The notes beneath the pieces were generated by a model. That model worked only from the letters and a program-made list of their open reading frames with translations, ran no database searches and was not told where the DNA came from. From Bacillus sp. ISL-45 (GTDB taxonomy: Bacteria; Bacillota; Bacilli; Bacillales; Cytobacillaceae), in the NCBI RefSeq assembly GCF_018613195.1, contig NZ_JAGGQQ010000004.1, positions 62,001-126,000 on the forward strand: a stretch of DNA of 64,000 bases. The letters run 5' to 3'. Below, piece after piece: positions 50,986-58,727 of this stretch. Both the position numbers and the translations under genes were made by a program. The first letter of the stretch is position 1; each line of letters starts with the position of its first letter.

Positions 50986-51594
50986 ATGATGACATGGGAA
51001 GTACTCAGCATGATTGGAACAGTAGCATTCGCGGTCAGCGGTGCAATCATTGCAATGGAAGAAGAATATGATATCTTCGGAGTTTATATATTAGGAATCG
51101 TTACAGCATTTGGCGGCGGTGCAATCCGTAACCTGTTAATCGGAGTACCAGTATCAGCAATATGGGAACAGGGGCTATTTTTCAATTTGGCCCTGATGTC
51201 GATCACCATCGTTTTTTTATTTCCTGGTAATCTTTTAAAACACTGGCAGCGATGGGGCAACTTTTTCGATGCCATCGGGCTTGCAGCCTTTGCCATCCAG
51301 GGCGCGATTTACGCATCAAATATGGGCCATCCTTTAAGCGCCATCATTGTAGCTGCTGTGTTGACAGGAAGCGGCGGCGGAATCATCCGTGATCTGCTCG
51401 CCGGCAGAAAACCATTAGTATTGAAGGCGGAAATATATGCAGTCTGGGCTGTTCTTGCCGGACTTGTCATCGGCCTCGGAATGGCTGATAAAGCTGTCGA
51501 ACTCTATGGACTTTTTGCAGTCATCACAGCACTCCGCGTACTGTCATACACCTACAAATGGCATTTGCCCGTCCGTAAACTGGGAGTACACTAG
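50986..51594 (+). CDS. TRIC/UPF0126-family membrane protein
   Basis: This 202-residue protein has about seven membrane helices in two repeated halves, with the family glycine motifs TAFGGGAIRNLLIG and LTGSGGGIIRDLLAGRKP. Prokaryotic members are trimeric intracellular cation channel (TRIC) homologues and can conduct monovalent cations. The ATG 50986 (or the adjacent ATG 50989) follows AGAGGAG. It is a monocistronic unit between hflX and a stress gene. Physiological role unknown. Confidence 0.87.
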   Translation: MMTWEVLSMIGTVAFAVSGAIIAMEEEYDIFGVYILGIVTAFGGGAIRNLLIGVPVSAIWEQGLFFNLALMSITIVFLFPGNLLKHWQRWGNFFDAIGLAAFAIQGAIYASNMGHPLSAIIVAAVLTGSGGGIIRDLLAGRKPLVLKAEIYAVWAVLAGLVIGLGMADKAVELYGLFAVITALRVLSYTYKWHLPVRKLGVH

Positions 51595-51636
51595 AAAGCA
51601 GAGCTGATTCATGTTGAATCAGCTCTGCTTTTTTTT
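51595..51636 (+). terminator. Strong terminator
   Basis: AAAGCAGAGCTGATTC / GAATCAGCTCTGCTTT with a 5-base loop, followed by a run of T, ends the TRIC-like gene. Confidence 0.95.
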
Positions 51637-51796
51637 GGCTGTTTTCGTAAAGATTTTTGTACGTAATATAAAGCTTTTTAGTAGGTCGGTATAAGTTTGC
51701 ATGCTCTTTTCTCATTTTTAGAGTTAACTTTGCAAAGAAACATAGTTCATTCACTCCTATTTTGCGGTCAATAGCAACAAAGTTGAGAAAAGAGCC
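51637..51796 (+). repeat. Family-A dispersed repeat, copy 5
   Basis: A shorter, diverged copy starting GGCTGTTTTCGTAAAG and ending TTGAGAAAAGAGCC, directly after the terminator and before the STAS gene. Confidence 0.75.
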
Positions 51797-51804
51797 TTTT
51801 CTGT

Positions 51805-52824
51805 TTATATAATCTTTCTTCCCATCTGCCCGATAGCGTAATGGATGCCATGCTGCAGTGTCTGGAAGCAATCAAATTTCGATAGATTGATGTTGGACTG
51901 GGTGATTTCAATCCCAAGGGTTGATGAAATCCCGACAAGAATTGTTTTTGTACCAATAAGCCTGGCTGCTGAACCAATTTTTTCAATCAGACTGACTGCG
52001 TGCGGTCCGATTTCCTGGTCCATACCCGTCAAATCCAGGACGAGATAGCTTGCTTTATAGGATGGGAGTCGATTCAGGGTGTTTACTATCAGCTGATCTG
52101 CCCTGTCTTCTTCATATTTTCCGATCAGGGGAACGACGACGATACCCTCTAGTACCGGAATGATCGGAGAGGAAAGCTTATTGACCAGCTCCTTTAGTTC
52201 AGCTGTTTTTTCTTCAACAAGGCCTTCGAGTTTCCTGATATGTTCTGATTCTTTCTTTCGTGCCAGCTGGTGGATATTATCAGCGATTGTGACATTTGAA
52301 GGGAAGTATTCGATCAGACTGTAATCATTCCCTTCTAACTGATGCTGTTTGATTTTATACCAGATATTTGTATCGAACAGTCCGGAAAAAACTCCAGCAT
52401 AATGCGCTGGCAGGAACCTCCCTCCCACTTTTTTTCCCTGGGCAACATTCACTTTATGCTCCCAGCTGTCCTTCATGAAAGCTGTGAATGTTTTCGTTTC
52501 AAAATCCAAATCCTTTATAATCGTCAACCCCCATCCGGCGGTTGCATATGTATTTGTGATCATGTCAGCAGCTTCAGATACGCTGACTTCTTTCATTTTT
52601 TCAAAATATTGGCCAACCACAAGTCCCTGGCGAAACCCAGTTGTTTCAAAAACCAGGTTGGATGCCTCTTCTCCAGAAATCTCTTCAATCGTATCAAAAA
52701 AGGTTTTCATTGCTGAAGAAATCCAGAAAAGCACTGCGTCCTGTCCCTCGAACGTAAACTTTCCCGATTTTACATCCCAGCCAAAATCATATCCTGCAAT
52801 ATCATAGTTATACTCATACCCCAT
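51805..52824 (-). CDS. STAS-domain stress protein with N-terminal sensor
   Basis: This 339-residue protein has an N-terminal region of about 190 residues resembling a V4R-type ligand-binding domain (FRQGLVVGQYFE; TYATAGWGLTIIKDLDFE), a coiled coil (ARKKESEHIRKLEGLVEEKT) and a C-terminal STAS domain (SSPIIPVLEGIVVVPLIGKYEED; YLVLDLTGMDQ). This is an RsbR-type layout with a different sensor from the gene at 3484. The conserved loop residue is Thr here. ATG 52824 follows AAAAGGAGC. A sigma B-type promoter lies ~95 bases upstream. Confidence 0.78.
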   Translation of the reverse strand: MGYEYNYDIAGYDFGWDVKSGKFTFEGQDAVLFWISSAMKTFFDTIEEISGEEASNLVFETTGFRQGLVVGQYFEKMKEVSVSEAADMITNTYATAGWGLTIIKDLDFETKTFTAFMKDSWEHKVNVAQGKKVGGRFLPAHYAGVFSGLFDTNIWYKIKQHQLEGNDYSLIEYFPSNVTIADNIHQLARKKESEHIRKLEGLVEEKTAELKELVNKLSSPIIPVLEGIVVVPLIGKYEEDRADQLIVNTLNRLPSYKASYLVLDLTGMDQEIGPHAVSLIEKIGSAARLIGTKTILVGISSTLGIEITQSNINLSKFDCFQTLQHGIHYAIGQMGRKII

Positions 52825-52918
52825 AATTGATAGCTCCTTTTTTCTCTATATAATAGTTAAGCACTCATTTTCGATAATGTTTAGTTTTCCCAAAAAAATT
52901 CAGGGAAACCCCCTATCT

Positions 52919-52944
52919 TTACCCTATAGTTACTTCCTTTAAAC
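52919..52944 (-). promoter_or_regulatory. Sigma B-type promoter
   Basis: GTTTAA (52944-52939) and GGGTAA (52924-52919) are 14 bases apart, matching the general-stress sigma B consensus. The ~95-base leader holds a GTTTCCC...GGGAAAAC hairpin. Confidence 0.6.
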
Positions 52945-52985
52945 TCAAATAGAAATGGCAATCGTAGAAACCTTAAAAAAAAATA

Positions 52986-53010
52986 AGGATCCCAGTAAAA
53001 CTGGAATCCT
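52986..53010 (-). terminator. Terminator of glutaredoxin-like gene
   Basis: AGGATNCCAGT / ACTGGNATCCT (52986-52996, 53000-53010) is followed on the minus strand by TTATTTTTTTTT. Confidence 0.9.
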
Positions 53011-53016
53011 CTGTAA

Positions 53017-53247
53017 CTACTTTAAGAATGACATAATTGAATTAGGATCGAAGCCTAATACCCAATTCCCGTTTACATTAGACTGTGGTACACCCATTTG
53101 GCCTGTTGCGTTGACCAATCTTTGTGCCGCAATCGGGTCTTTCTGTACGTTCACTTCTTGGTAAGCTAAACCTTTATCATCAAAGAAATTTTTCAGCATC
53201 GTGCAGTAAGGACAAGTATTTGTTGTGTAGACTGTAATTTCGTTCAT
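53017..53247 (-). CDS. Glutaredoxin-like thiol oxidoreductase
   Basis: This 76-residue protein has the redox motif CPYC in TVYTTNTCPYCTMLKNFF and a cis-proline segment in MGVPQSNVNGNWVLG, typical of small NrdH/glutaredoxin-like proteins. In organisms without glutathione these work with thioredoxin reductase or bacillithiol. ATG 53247 follows GGGGGAT at 8 bases; the longer GTG/ATG start at 53262 is over that site. A CsoR/CstR-type palindrome lies upstream, suggesting metal or persulfide control. Confidence 0.85.
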   Translation of the reverse strand: MNEITVYTTNTCPYCTMLKNFFDDKGLAYQEVNVQKDPIAAQRLVNATGQMGVPQSNVNGNWVLGFDPNSIMSFLK

Positions 53248-53275
53248 TTTAATATCCCCCAATACATATATTTAT

Positions 53276-53291
53276 ATACCTATAGGGGTAT
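53276..53291. promoter_or_regulatory. CsoR/CstR-type operator candidate
   Basis: ATACCTATAGGGGTAT (minus strand ATACCCCTATAGGTAT) resembles the ATACCCN2-4GGGTAT palindromes bound by CsoR-family copper or persulfide repressors. It lies 29 bases upstream of the glutaredoxin-like start. Confidence 0.5.
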
Positions 53292-53332
53292 ATTACCAAA
53301 CTAAAAAAATAATGTCAACAAAGCTGCTGACA

Positions 53333-54292
53333 TTATTTCCCCCTGGTATCATCTGTAAAGACGAGGTCATTGCTCCGAAGTGTCATTAGTTCGTGCCGAT
53401 CATACTGATTCTGCATTAATAAACGCATTGCCTGTGCCCGAATGGACTTTTCAATCACGTTGCGGACATAGCGCCCATTCGAAAATGCCGCCGCCCCAAG
53501 TGTTGATTTTACATTTACGAGATGCTCCCGCAATTTCCGTTCTGCCTCGTGGCTCAGACTATATTCCCTTTCCTTCAGCATACGCTGGCCGATTTCCATC
53601 AACTGATTTATTGAATAGTCAGGAAAATCAATTACGAGCGGGAACCTTGAATGAAGTCCAGGGTTAAGAGTAAGGAAAAATTCCATTTCTCTCGAATATC
53701 CGGCAAGGATCAAGATGAATTCATGCTGTTTATCCTCCATATGTTTAACAAGGGTATCAATCGCTTCCTTGCCGAAGTCCTTTTCTCCACCTCGGCCGAG
53801 GGAATAGGCTTCATCAATGAACAGGATGCCTCCCATAGCTTTTTTTATCAAATCGCGTGTTTTTTGCGCGGTATGCCCAATATACTCACCAACAAGGTCA
53901 GCTCTCTCTGCTTCGATCAAATGCCCTTTCGAAAGAACATTCATCTTAAGGAACAACTTTCCGATAATTCTGGCAACCGTTGTCTTTCCCGTTCCCGGAT
54001 TGCCCTTGAACATCATGTGGAGAGCCTGTTTTCCAGCTTTCAGGCCCATCTCTTCCCGTTTCTTGTTCACATAGATCCAGGCATAAATCTCTTTGATCAT
54101 CCTTTTCATTTCTTCCATGCCAACAAGTGTCCCGAGCTCTTCCTCAATTTCCTTTAAAGCTGCATGCTCCTGCGGGATTGACTTTGGAACCAGCTGCGAC
54201 TCAGGCAATTCCTTTGTCAACGTCTTCCTTTGCTGCGCGTTCAATACAATACTGATTTGACCGTTGTTTTTCTTACGAAGCGGTTGGTCCAA
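53333..54292 (-). CDS. spoVK: Stage V sporulation protein K (AAA+ ATPase)
   Basis: This 319-residue CbxX/CfxQ-type AAA+ ATPase has Walker A KGNPGTGKTTVARIIGKLF, Walker B GGILFIDEAYSLGRGG, and arginine-finger stretch NPGLHSRFPLVIDFPDYS, matching Bacillus SpoVK along its length. It acts in spore maturation. The start is probably TTG 54292, 6 bases after AGAGGTGA, giving DQPLRKKNNGQISI like SpoVK; a GTG at 54301 overlaps the site. It lies between a stress/redox group and hfq. Confidence 0.9.
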   Translation of the reverse strand: MDQPLRKKNNGQISIVLNAQQRKTLTKELPESQLVPKSIPQEHAALKEIEEELGTLVGMEEMKRMIKEIYAWIYVNKKREEMGLKAGKQALHMMFKGNPGTGKTTVARIIGKLFLKMNVLSKGHLIEAERADLVGEYIGHTAQKTRDLIKKAMGGILFIDEAYSLGRGGEKDFGKEAIDTLVKHMEDKQHEFILILAGYSREMEFFLTLNPGLHSRFPLVIDFPDYSINQLMEIGQRMLKEREYSLSHEAERKLREHLVNVKSTLGAAAFSNGRYVRNVIEKSIRAQAMRLLMQNQYDRHELMTLRSNDLVFTDDTRGK

Positions 54293-54610
54293 AGATTTCA
54301 CCTCTCATTCTGGAAACAGCATACGCATCATAGCTGTATTTGTGATATCCGCCTAAATAGAATACGAAAACATGTATATCACTATAGGAAATTCCCGTTT
54401 TAGGATGGCCTCGAATTATTCGACAAGTTCTAGCAGTATTTTTTGCTTTTGTCACAATGTGCGGTTTCCCAAGAAATAAACTTCTATATTTATATGTATT
54501 CAGGAAGGTGGAAATTCATTTTCAAATAAACAATTATCGTTTAAAAGAGCAGAAGTGTGACATGAGCCCCTCTAGGAGGATGGAGGTGGTTTAATAAAAG
54601 TTTATTTCGC

Positions 54611-54770
54611 CTTGATCTGTGCCCTTAAGAGGTTGCAATCGCTCAGATAAGGATACCTTTTGACTTGATCGATGCCCTTATACGATGGATTCGCCTGCAT
54701 AAGGGCACCGTTCCTCTTGATAGATGCACTTATGCGGATGTATTTATCTGCATAAGGGTATCATTTGACT
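54611..54770 (+). repeat. ~53-bp tandem repeat, three units
   Basis: Units starting CTTGAT begin at 54611, 54664 and 54716. Each contains GCCCTTAT...ATAAGGGCA or a close form, an imperfect dyad of 9-10 bp. The rest of 54293-54838 shows no gene. Confidence 0.8.
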
Positions 54771-54803
54771 CAAGCAGCTGGCTCATAAAAACCCGAAAAA
54801 GAA

Positions 54804-54826
54804 AAAACCCGCACTAGGCGGGTTTT
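54804..54826. terminator. Terminator of hfq
   Basis: AAAACCCGC / GCGGGTTTT (54804-54812, 54818-54826) with a T-run lies just past the hfq stop. Confidence 0.88.
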
Positions 54827-54838
54827 CTTACTCGTTAT

Positions 54839-55072
54839 TTAATTAGCCTGAGCATCGAAATCAATCTGGACATTCTTTTGCGGCGCGAATGTTGAGATGG
54901 CGTGCTTATAGACAAGCTGCTGTTTTCCTTCTGATTCGAAAAGCACGGTAAAGTTATCAAAACCTTTAATCTGACCTCTCAATTGAAATCCGTTCAATAA
55001 GAAGACGGTCACATTGATATTGTCCTTGCGGAGTTGGTTTAAATACTGGTCCTGAATGTTCACTTGTTTCAT
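54839..55072 (-). CDS. hfq: RNA chaperone Hfq
   Basis: This 77-residue Sm-like protein forms a hexamer that binds small RNAs and mRNAs. It has the N-terminal [12 protein letters not shown], Sm1 [24 protein letters not shown] and Sm2 [10 protein letters not shown] with the lysine-histidine of the proximal site. ATG 55072 follows AGAGGAGG. It lies 29 bases downstream of miaA, the usual bacterial order miaA-hfq. Its acidic short tail is typical of Bacillus. Confidence 0.96.
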   Translation of the reverse strand: MKQVNIQDQYLNQLRKDNINVTVFLLNGFQLRGQIKGFDNFTVLFESEGKQQLVYKHAISTFAPQKNVQIDFDAQAN

Positions 55073-55101
55073 GGGCGGATCCTCCTCTTTTATCTCTATT
55101 A

Positions 55102-56055
55102 TTATGTATTCGCTTTTATCTCGAGCTTTCCTTCAATGAACTTGGAAATTTCAGCGAATTTTTTTTCAGCGTCTTTAGACTCTGACATATCAAACCATTC
55201 CACATTCATCTTGTTTCGAAACCATGTTAGCTGCCTTTTTGCATACCGGCGGGAATTTTGTTTTAAATTCTCGATTGCGAGCTCCAGGGAAACCTTGCCA
55301 TCAAAGTAGTCGTAAAGCTCTTTGTATCCAATCGCCTGGATGGACTGGCATTCCCTTAAGCCCTTTTCATAAAAGTATTGGACCTCATCAAGGAGCCCCT
55401 GCTTCATCATTAGGTCGACACGGTAATTGATTCTTTTGTATAGCATCTCCCTATCCATTGTCAGGCCTATTAGTGCTGTACTATACAAAAGTTCCGGTGA
55501 TTGGTTCTCCTGCAGTTCCCCAGCAGTTTTGCCCGTGCAGTGGATGATCTCCAGCGCTCTGATGACACGCCGGACATTATTAGGATGTATACGCGAGGCG
55601 CTTTCGGGGTCCGCATCCTTCAATTTACTATGTAAAAATTCCTGACCCTTTGCCTCCGCAGCTTGCTCCAGACTTCGCCTGAAATTAGGGTCAGAAGGTG
55701 CATCCGTAAAATGATAATCAAAGATCACTGACTGGATGTATAATCCTGTACCGCCAACAATCATCGGCATCTTCCCGCGAGAGCTGATTTCATCAATTTT
55801 CTTGCGGACCTGCTCCTGAAATTCAGCGGTTGAGAAGCTTTCATCAGGTTCCTTGATATCAATTAAATGGTGGGGAATTCCCTCCATCTCTTCCAGGGTG
55901 ATTTTCGCGGTTCCAATATCCATCCCTTTGTAAATTTGCATGGAGTCACCGCTGATGATTTCACCGTTGAACCTTTTCGCAAGCTCAATGCTCAGCTTCG
56001 TTTTGCCAACTGCAGTCGGCCCAATTAACACAATCAATTTCTGTTTTTGTTCCAA
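55102..56055 (-). CDS. miaA: tRNA dimethylallyltransferase MiaA
   Basis: This 317-residue enzyme adds dimethylallyl to adenosine 37 of tRNAs reading UNN codons. It has the P-loop [55 protein letters not shown] and [13 protein letters not shown]. The start codon is TTG at 56055, with only a weak ribosome-binding site (AAGGCAGTG). No in-frame ATG lies closer, and the family length agrees. It is cotranscribed with hfq. Confidence 0.95.
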   Translation of the reverse strand: MEQKQKLIVLIGPTAVGKTKLSIELAKRFNGEIISGDSMQIYKGMDIGTAKITLEEMEGIPHHLIDIKEPDESFSTAEFQEQVRKKIDEISSRGKMPMIVGGTGLYIQSVIFDYHFTDAPSDPNFRRSLEQAAEAKGQEFLHSKLKDADPESASRIHPNNVRRVIRALEIIHCTGKTAGELQENQSPELLYSTALIGLTMDREMLYKRINYRVDLMMKQGLLDEVQYFYEKGLRECQSIQAIGYKELYDYFDGKVSLELAIENLKQNSRRYAKRQLTWFRNKMNVEWFDMSESKDAEKKFAEISKFIEGKLEIKANT

Positions 56056-56331
56056 AAAGTTTCACACTGCCTTTTCATATAGGGTGTCAGTCATTTCATA
56101 TCTGACATCATAAATTTATCTTACCATTAAATAGAAAGCAGTTGAACATCTATGCATTATACCCGTATTTTACAAATGTTATTCTCTTATATCATCTTTT
56201 GAAAAAATTTTCCTCAACTTTTACAGTTAGATAACGATTCGGTAACAAACAACCTTTAACCCCCACATTCATGATAGTTTAATAGAAGTCTATGATGGTT
56301 AATAATTTATAGAGAACTGGGTGAACACACT

Positions 56332-57339
56332 ATGTTATCAACGACAGAAATAGGAATTGATTTAGGTACAGCCAACACACTTGTATATAGTAAAAATAAA
56401 GGAATCGCTTTGAATGAACCTTCAGTAGTGGCGATTGATACTGAGACAAAGAATGTCCTTGCTGTCGGCAAGGAAGCAAAGGAAATGATCGGAAAGACTC
56501 CTGGAAAGATCGTAGCAATCCGCCCGTTAAAAGATGGTGTCATTGCTGATTTTGACGTGACAACTGAAATGCTGAAACAAATCATGAAGAAAGCTTCAAA
56601 AACGGGAGGATTTGCTCTCCGTAAACCGGATGTTGTCGTCTGCACACCTTCTGGTTCAACAAGTGTTGAACGACGTGCGATCCAGGATGCAGTCAGAAAT
56701 GCTGGCGCTAAGAAGGTTCATCTCATCGAAGAACCAGTTGCTGCTGCTATTGGCGCGGGATTGCCTGTTGATGAACCGGTAGCGAACGTGGTCGTTGACA
56801 TCGGCGGCGGCACAACTGAAGTCGCAATCATTTCATACGGCGGGGTCGTTGCCTGCCACTCCATTCGCATCGCTGGCGACAGATTGGACGAAGACATCGT
56901 TCAATACGTACGAAAAGAATACAATGTCCTCATTGGTGAAAGAACAGCTGAAAAAATCAAAATGGAAATTGGTTATGCGCTTGTTGACCATGAAATGATG
57001 GAAATGGAAATACGCGGACGTGACTTAGTAACTGGACTGCCAAAGACCGTTACCCTGAACTCTTATGAAATCAGGGACACACTAAAAGAATCCCTGCTTC
57101 ATATCATGGAAGCGATTCGGGCTACACTTGAAGACTGCCCTGCAGAACTTAGCGGTGATATTGTAGACCGCGGCGTGATCCTTTCTGGTGGCGGCGCTTT
57201 GTTGAACGGAATGCAGGATTGGCTTGGAAGCGAGATGGTCGTTCCCGTACACATCGCTCCAAACCCGTTGGAATCCGTTGCAATCGGTACAGGTAAAGCG
57301 TTGCAGTACATCCATAAACTACAGCCTGCTGTGAAATAA
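56332..57339 (+). CDS. mreBH: Actin-like rod-shape protein MreBH
   Basis: This 335-residue MreB-family filament protein has [30 protein letters not shown] and [13 protein letters not shown], the nucleotide-binding phosphate and adenosine motifs. Its length and sequence resemble Bacillus MreBH more than MreB or Mbl (for example [15 protein letters not shown] and [11 protein letters not shown]). MreBH guides lateral wall synthesis and the LytE hydrolase. The upstream region 56056-56331 has no gene; an ACCCCCA at 56259 recalls sigma I sites but no matching -10 was found. Confidence 0.88.
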   Translation: MLSTTEIGIDLGTANTLVYSKNKGIALNEPSVVAIDTETKNVLAVGKEAKEMIGKTPGKIVAIRPLKDGVIADFDVTTEMLKQIMKKASKTGGFALRKPDVVVCTPSGSTSVERRAIQDAVRNAGAKKVHLIEEPVAAAIGAGLPVDEPVANVVVDIGGGTTEVAIISYGGVVACHSIRIAGDRLDEDIVQYVRKEYNVLIGERTAEKIKMEIGYALVDHEMMEMEIRGRDLVTGLPKTVTLNSYEIRDTLKESLLHIMEAIRATLEDCPAELSGDIVDRGVILSGGGALLNGMQDWLGSEMVVPVHIAPNPLESVAIGTGKALQYIHKLQPAVK

Positions 57340-57348
57340 ATACAAGTG

Positions 57349-57388
57349 ACGAAAAGCTCGCGAATTGATTTCGCGATCTTTTCGTTTA
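57349..57388 (+). terminator. Terminator of mreBH
   Basis: ACGAAAAGCTCGCGAA / TTCGCGATCTTTTCGT with a short loop, followed by TTTAATTTTTC, ends the gene. Confidence 0.88.
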
Positions 57389-57467
57389 ATTTTTCAAGAA
57401 TTCTTTTAATCACCAGCTTTTGGGCTCATAAGTTCCCAACTCCTTCTGGCAAATGAATCCTGCTTTT

Positions 57468-57980
57468 CTACAGATACTTCTCTTTAATCATTTTCAGATG
57501 ATGACGTTCATGCCCAGCTATCATATATGCGACTGTTTCCACCGAAACGTCGAATCCATTCGCATTGCTCCGGTACTTTAACGAGTTCTGCGGCAGGCCT
57601 TTTAACAAACTAATCGTTGCTCGTCTAACATTCTGGTAATCTTCAAGCAGTTCAGCCATTGGGCGAACGTAAAAGGAAGCTTTCCTTACAAATTCATTCT
57701 CATCGAATCCCATGAGAGGGTTCTGGTCCCCTCTCCCAATGCGAAGGATTCTGTAGGCCATTATTCTTTCAGTATCTGTTAGGTGTCCAAGCACCTCGGA
57801 CAAAGTCCATTTCCCTTCCTCATACCGGTAGCCGGCCTGATCTTCGGTTACTTGGGATAATAGATTATATGTAGTATCCAGTTGCTCAGTAAGAATCTCG
57901 ACAATGTCCCCTTCTGGAATCATTTTAATATAATTCCTTGTATAGGCTGGGAATTCTTCTGAATTTGGTCGTTTAAACAT
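57468..57980 (-). CDS. DinB-family protein
   Basis: This 170-residue four-helix-bundle protein has the metal-binding histidines typical of DinB/YfiT: GHLTDTERIMAYRILRI and the C-terminal AGHERHHLKMI. Members include thiol (bacillithiol) transferases. ATG 57980 is preceded by AGGAAG at a longer than usual 10 bases. It is convergent with mreBH. Function is inferred only from the family. Confidence 0.8.
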   Translation of the reverse strand: MFKRPNSEEFPAYTRNYIKMIPEGDIVEILTEQLDTTYNLLSQVTEDQAGYRYEEGKWTLSEVLGHLTDTERIMAYRILRIGRGDQNPLMGFDENEFVRKASFYVRPMAELLEDYQNVRRATISLLKGLPQNSLKYRSNANGFDVSVETVAYMIAGHERHHLKMIKEKYL

Positions 57981-58053
57981 TCTAAATCCACTTCCTTTCC
58001 TCATTTATATAGTTATTCGTGTATTATGGGATTTTTCCTCTAATATAATTTAA

Positions 58054-58081
58054 CAGGCACTGCTCAGATAAACAGTGCCTG
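58054..58081 (-). terminator. Terminator between hypothetical membrane and DinB genes
   Basis: CAGGCACTG / CAGTGCCTG (58054-58062, 58073-58081) lies just past the stop of the minus-strand membrane protein gene, with TTAAATTATATT after it. Confidence 0.7.
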
Positions 58082-58086
58082 CTTAT

Positions 58087-58533
58087 TCACTCTTTATATT
58101 GTTTCCTCAGTCTATTAAAATACAGGAAAACCGGCAAAGGAATGACGATAAAGCCCAGGCTTTTGATAATTTGATTGACTGCCCTGTCTTTTTGCCGTGC
58201 CTTTTCTTCTGTGACATACAGGTCATAATTGGTGCGAAGTTCTTCCTCCGTCAGTTCTGTTTTGGGATTTTCAATCTTCCCTAAGGTCATATTTTGCTTA
58301 TATTCTGTAAAACTTTGATAATAGCCAGTTGGGCTGACAAGATCCGCCGTCGCCATGAAGATCGAAACCCCTCCGCCGATGACCATCATCAATGTAGCAA
58401 ACAATACTAGATACGTATATAAATGTCTCACCACTTTCTCTCCCCCTTGCTCTTTATTTTTCATTGCAAAAGCTACAATAAATATCAGTACAACTACAGG
58501 TACTATGGAAAATACCAATGAGAATACGAACAA
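58087..58533 (-). CDS. Hypothetical membrane protein
   Basis: This 148-residue protein has two N-terminal membrane helices (residues 4-24 and 37-60), a polar middle (ENPKTELTEEELRTNYDLYV) and a third helix near the C-terminus (LGFIVIPLPVFLYFNRLRKQYKE). ATG 58533 is preceded by GGGGGCG. I do not recognise the family. It lies alone between DinB and mutL. Region 58534-58690 shows no other gene. Confidence 0.6.
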   Translation of the reverse strand: MFVFSLVFSIVPVVVLIFIVAFAMKNKEQGGEKVVRHLYTYLVLFATLMMVIGGGVSIFMATADLVSPTGYYQSFTEYKQNMTLGKIENPKTELTEEELRTNYDLYVTEEKARQKDRAVNQIIKSLGFIVIPLPVFLYFNRLRKQYKE

Positions 58534-58690
58534 TATATCGCCCCCTTTGTATATTATAAGAGCCTATAAACCATTTCATGATTTCATCAGAATTATTTAT
58601 ATTTTTCCTATTAGTGTAATTTTACACTATTTTAAAATAAAATCAAAGAATTTTTATCCAACAGGAGTAAAATTTTCTAAACAACAAAAA

Positions 58691-58719
58691 AAACAGTGCT
58701 CCTAATTGGAACACTGTTT
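58691..58719 (-). terminator. Terminator of mutL
   Basis: AAACAGTGNTCC / GGANCACTGTTT (58691-58702, 58708-58719) is followed on the minus strand by TTTTTTGTTG. Confidence 0.9.
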
Positions 58720-58727
58720 CTTCTGAC

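Noticed and set aside
56259-56265. Sigma I promoter of mreBH
   Set aside because: ACCCCCA resembles the -35, but no matching CGAA -10 is at the right distance.
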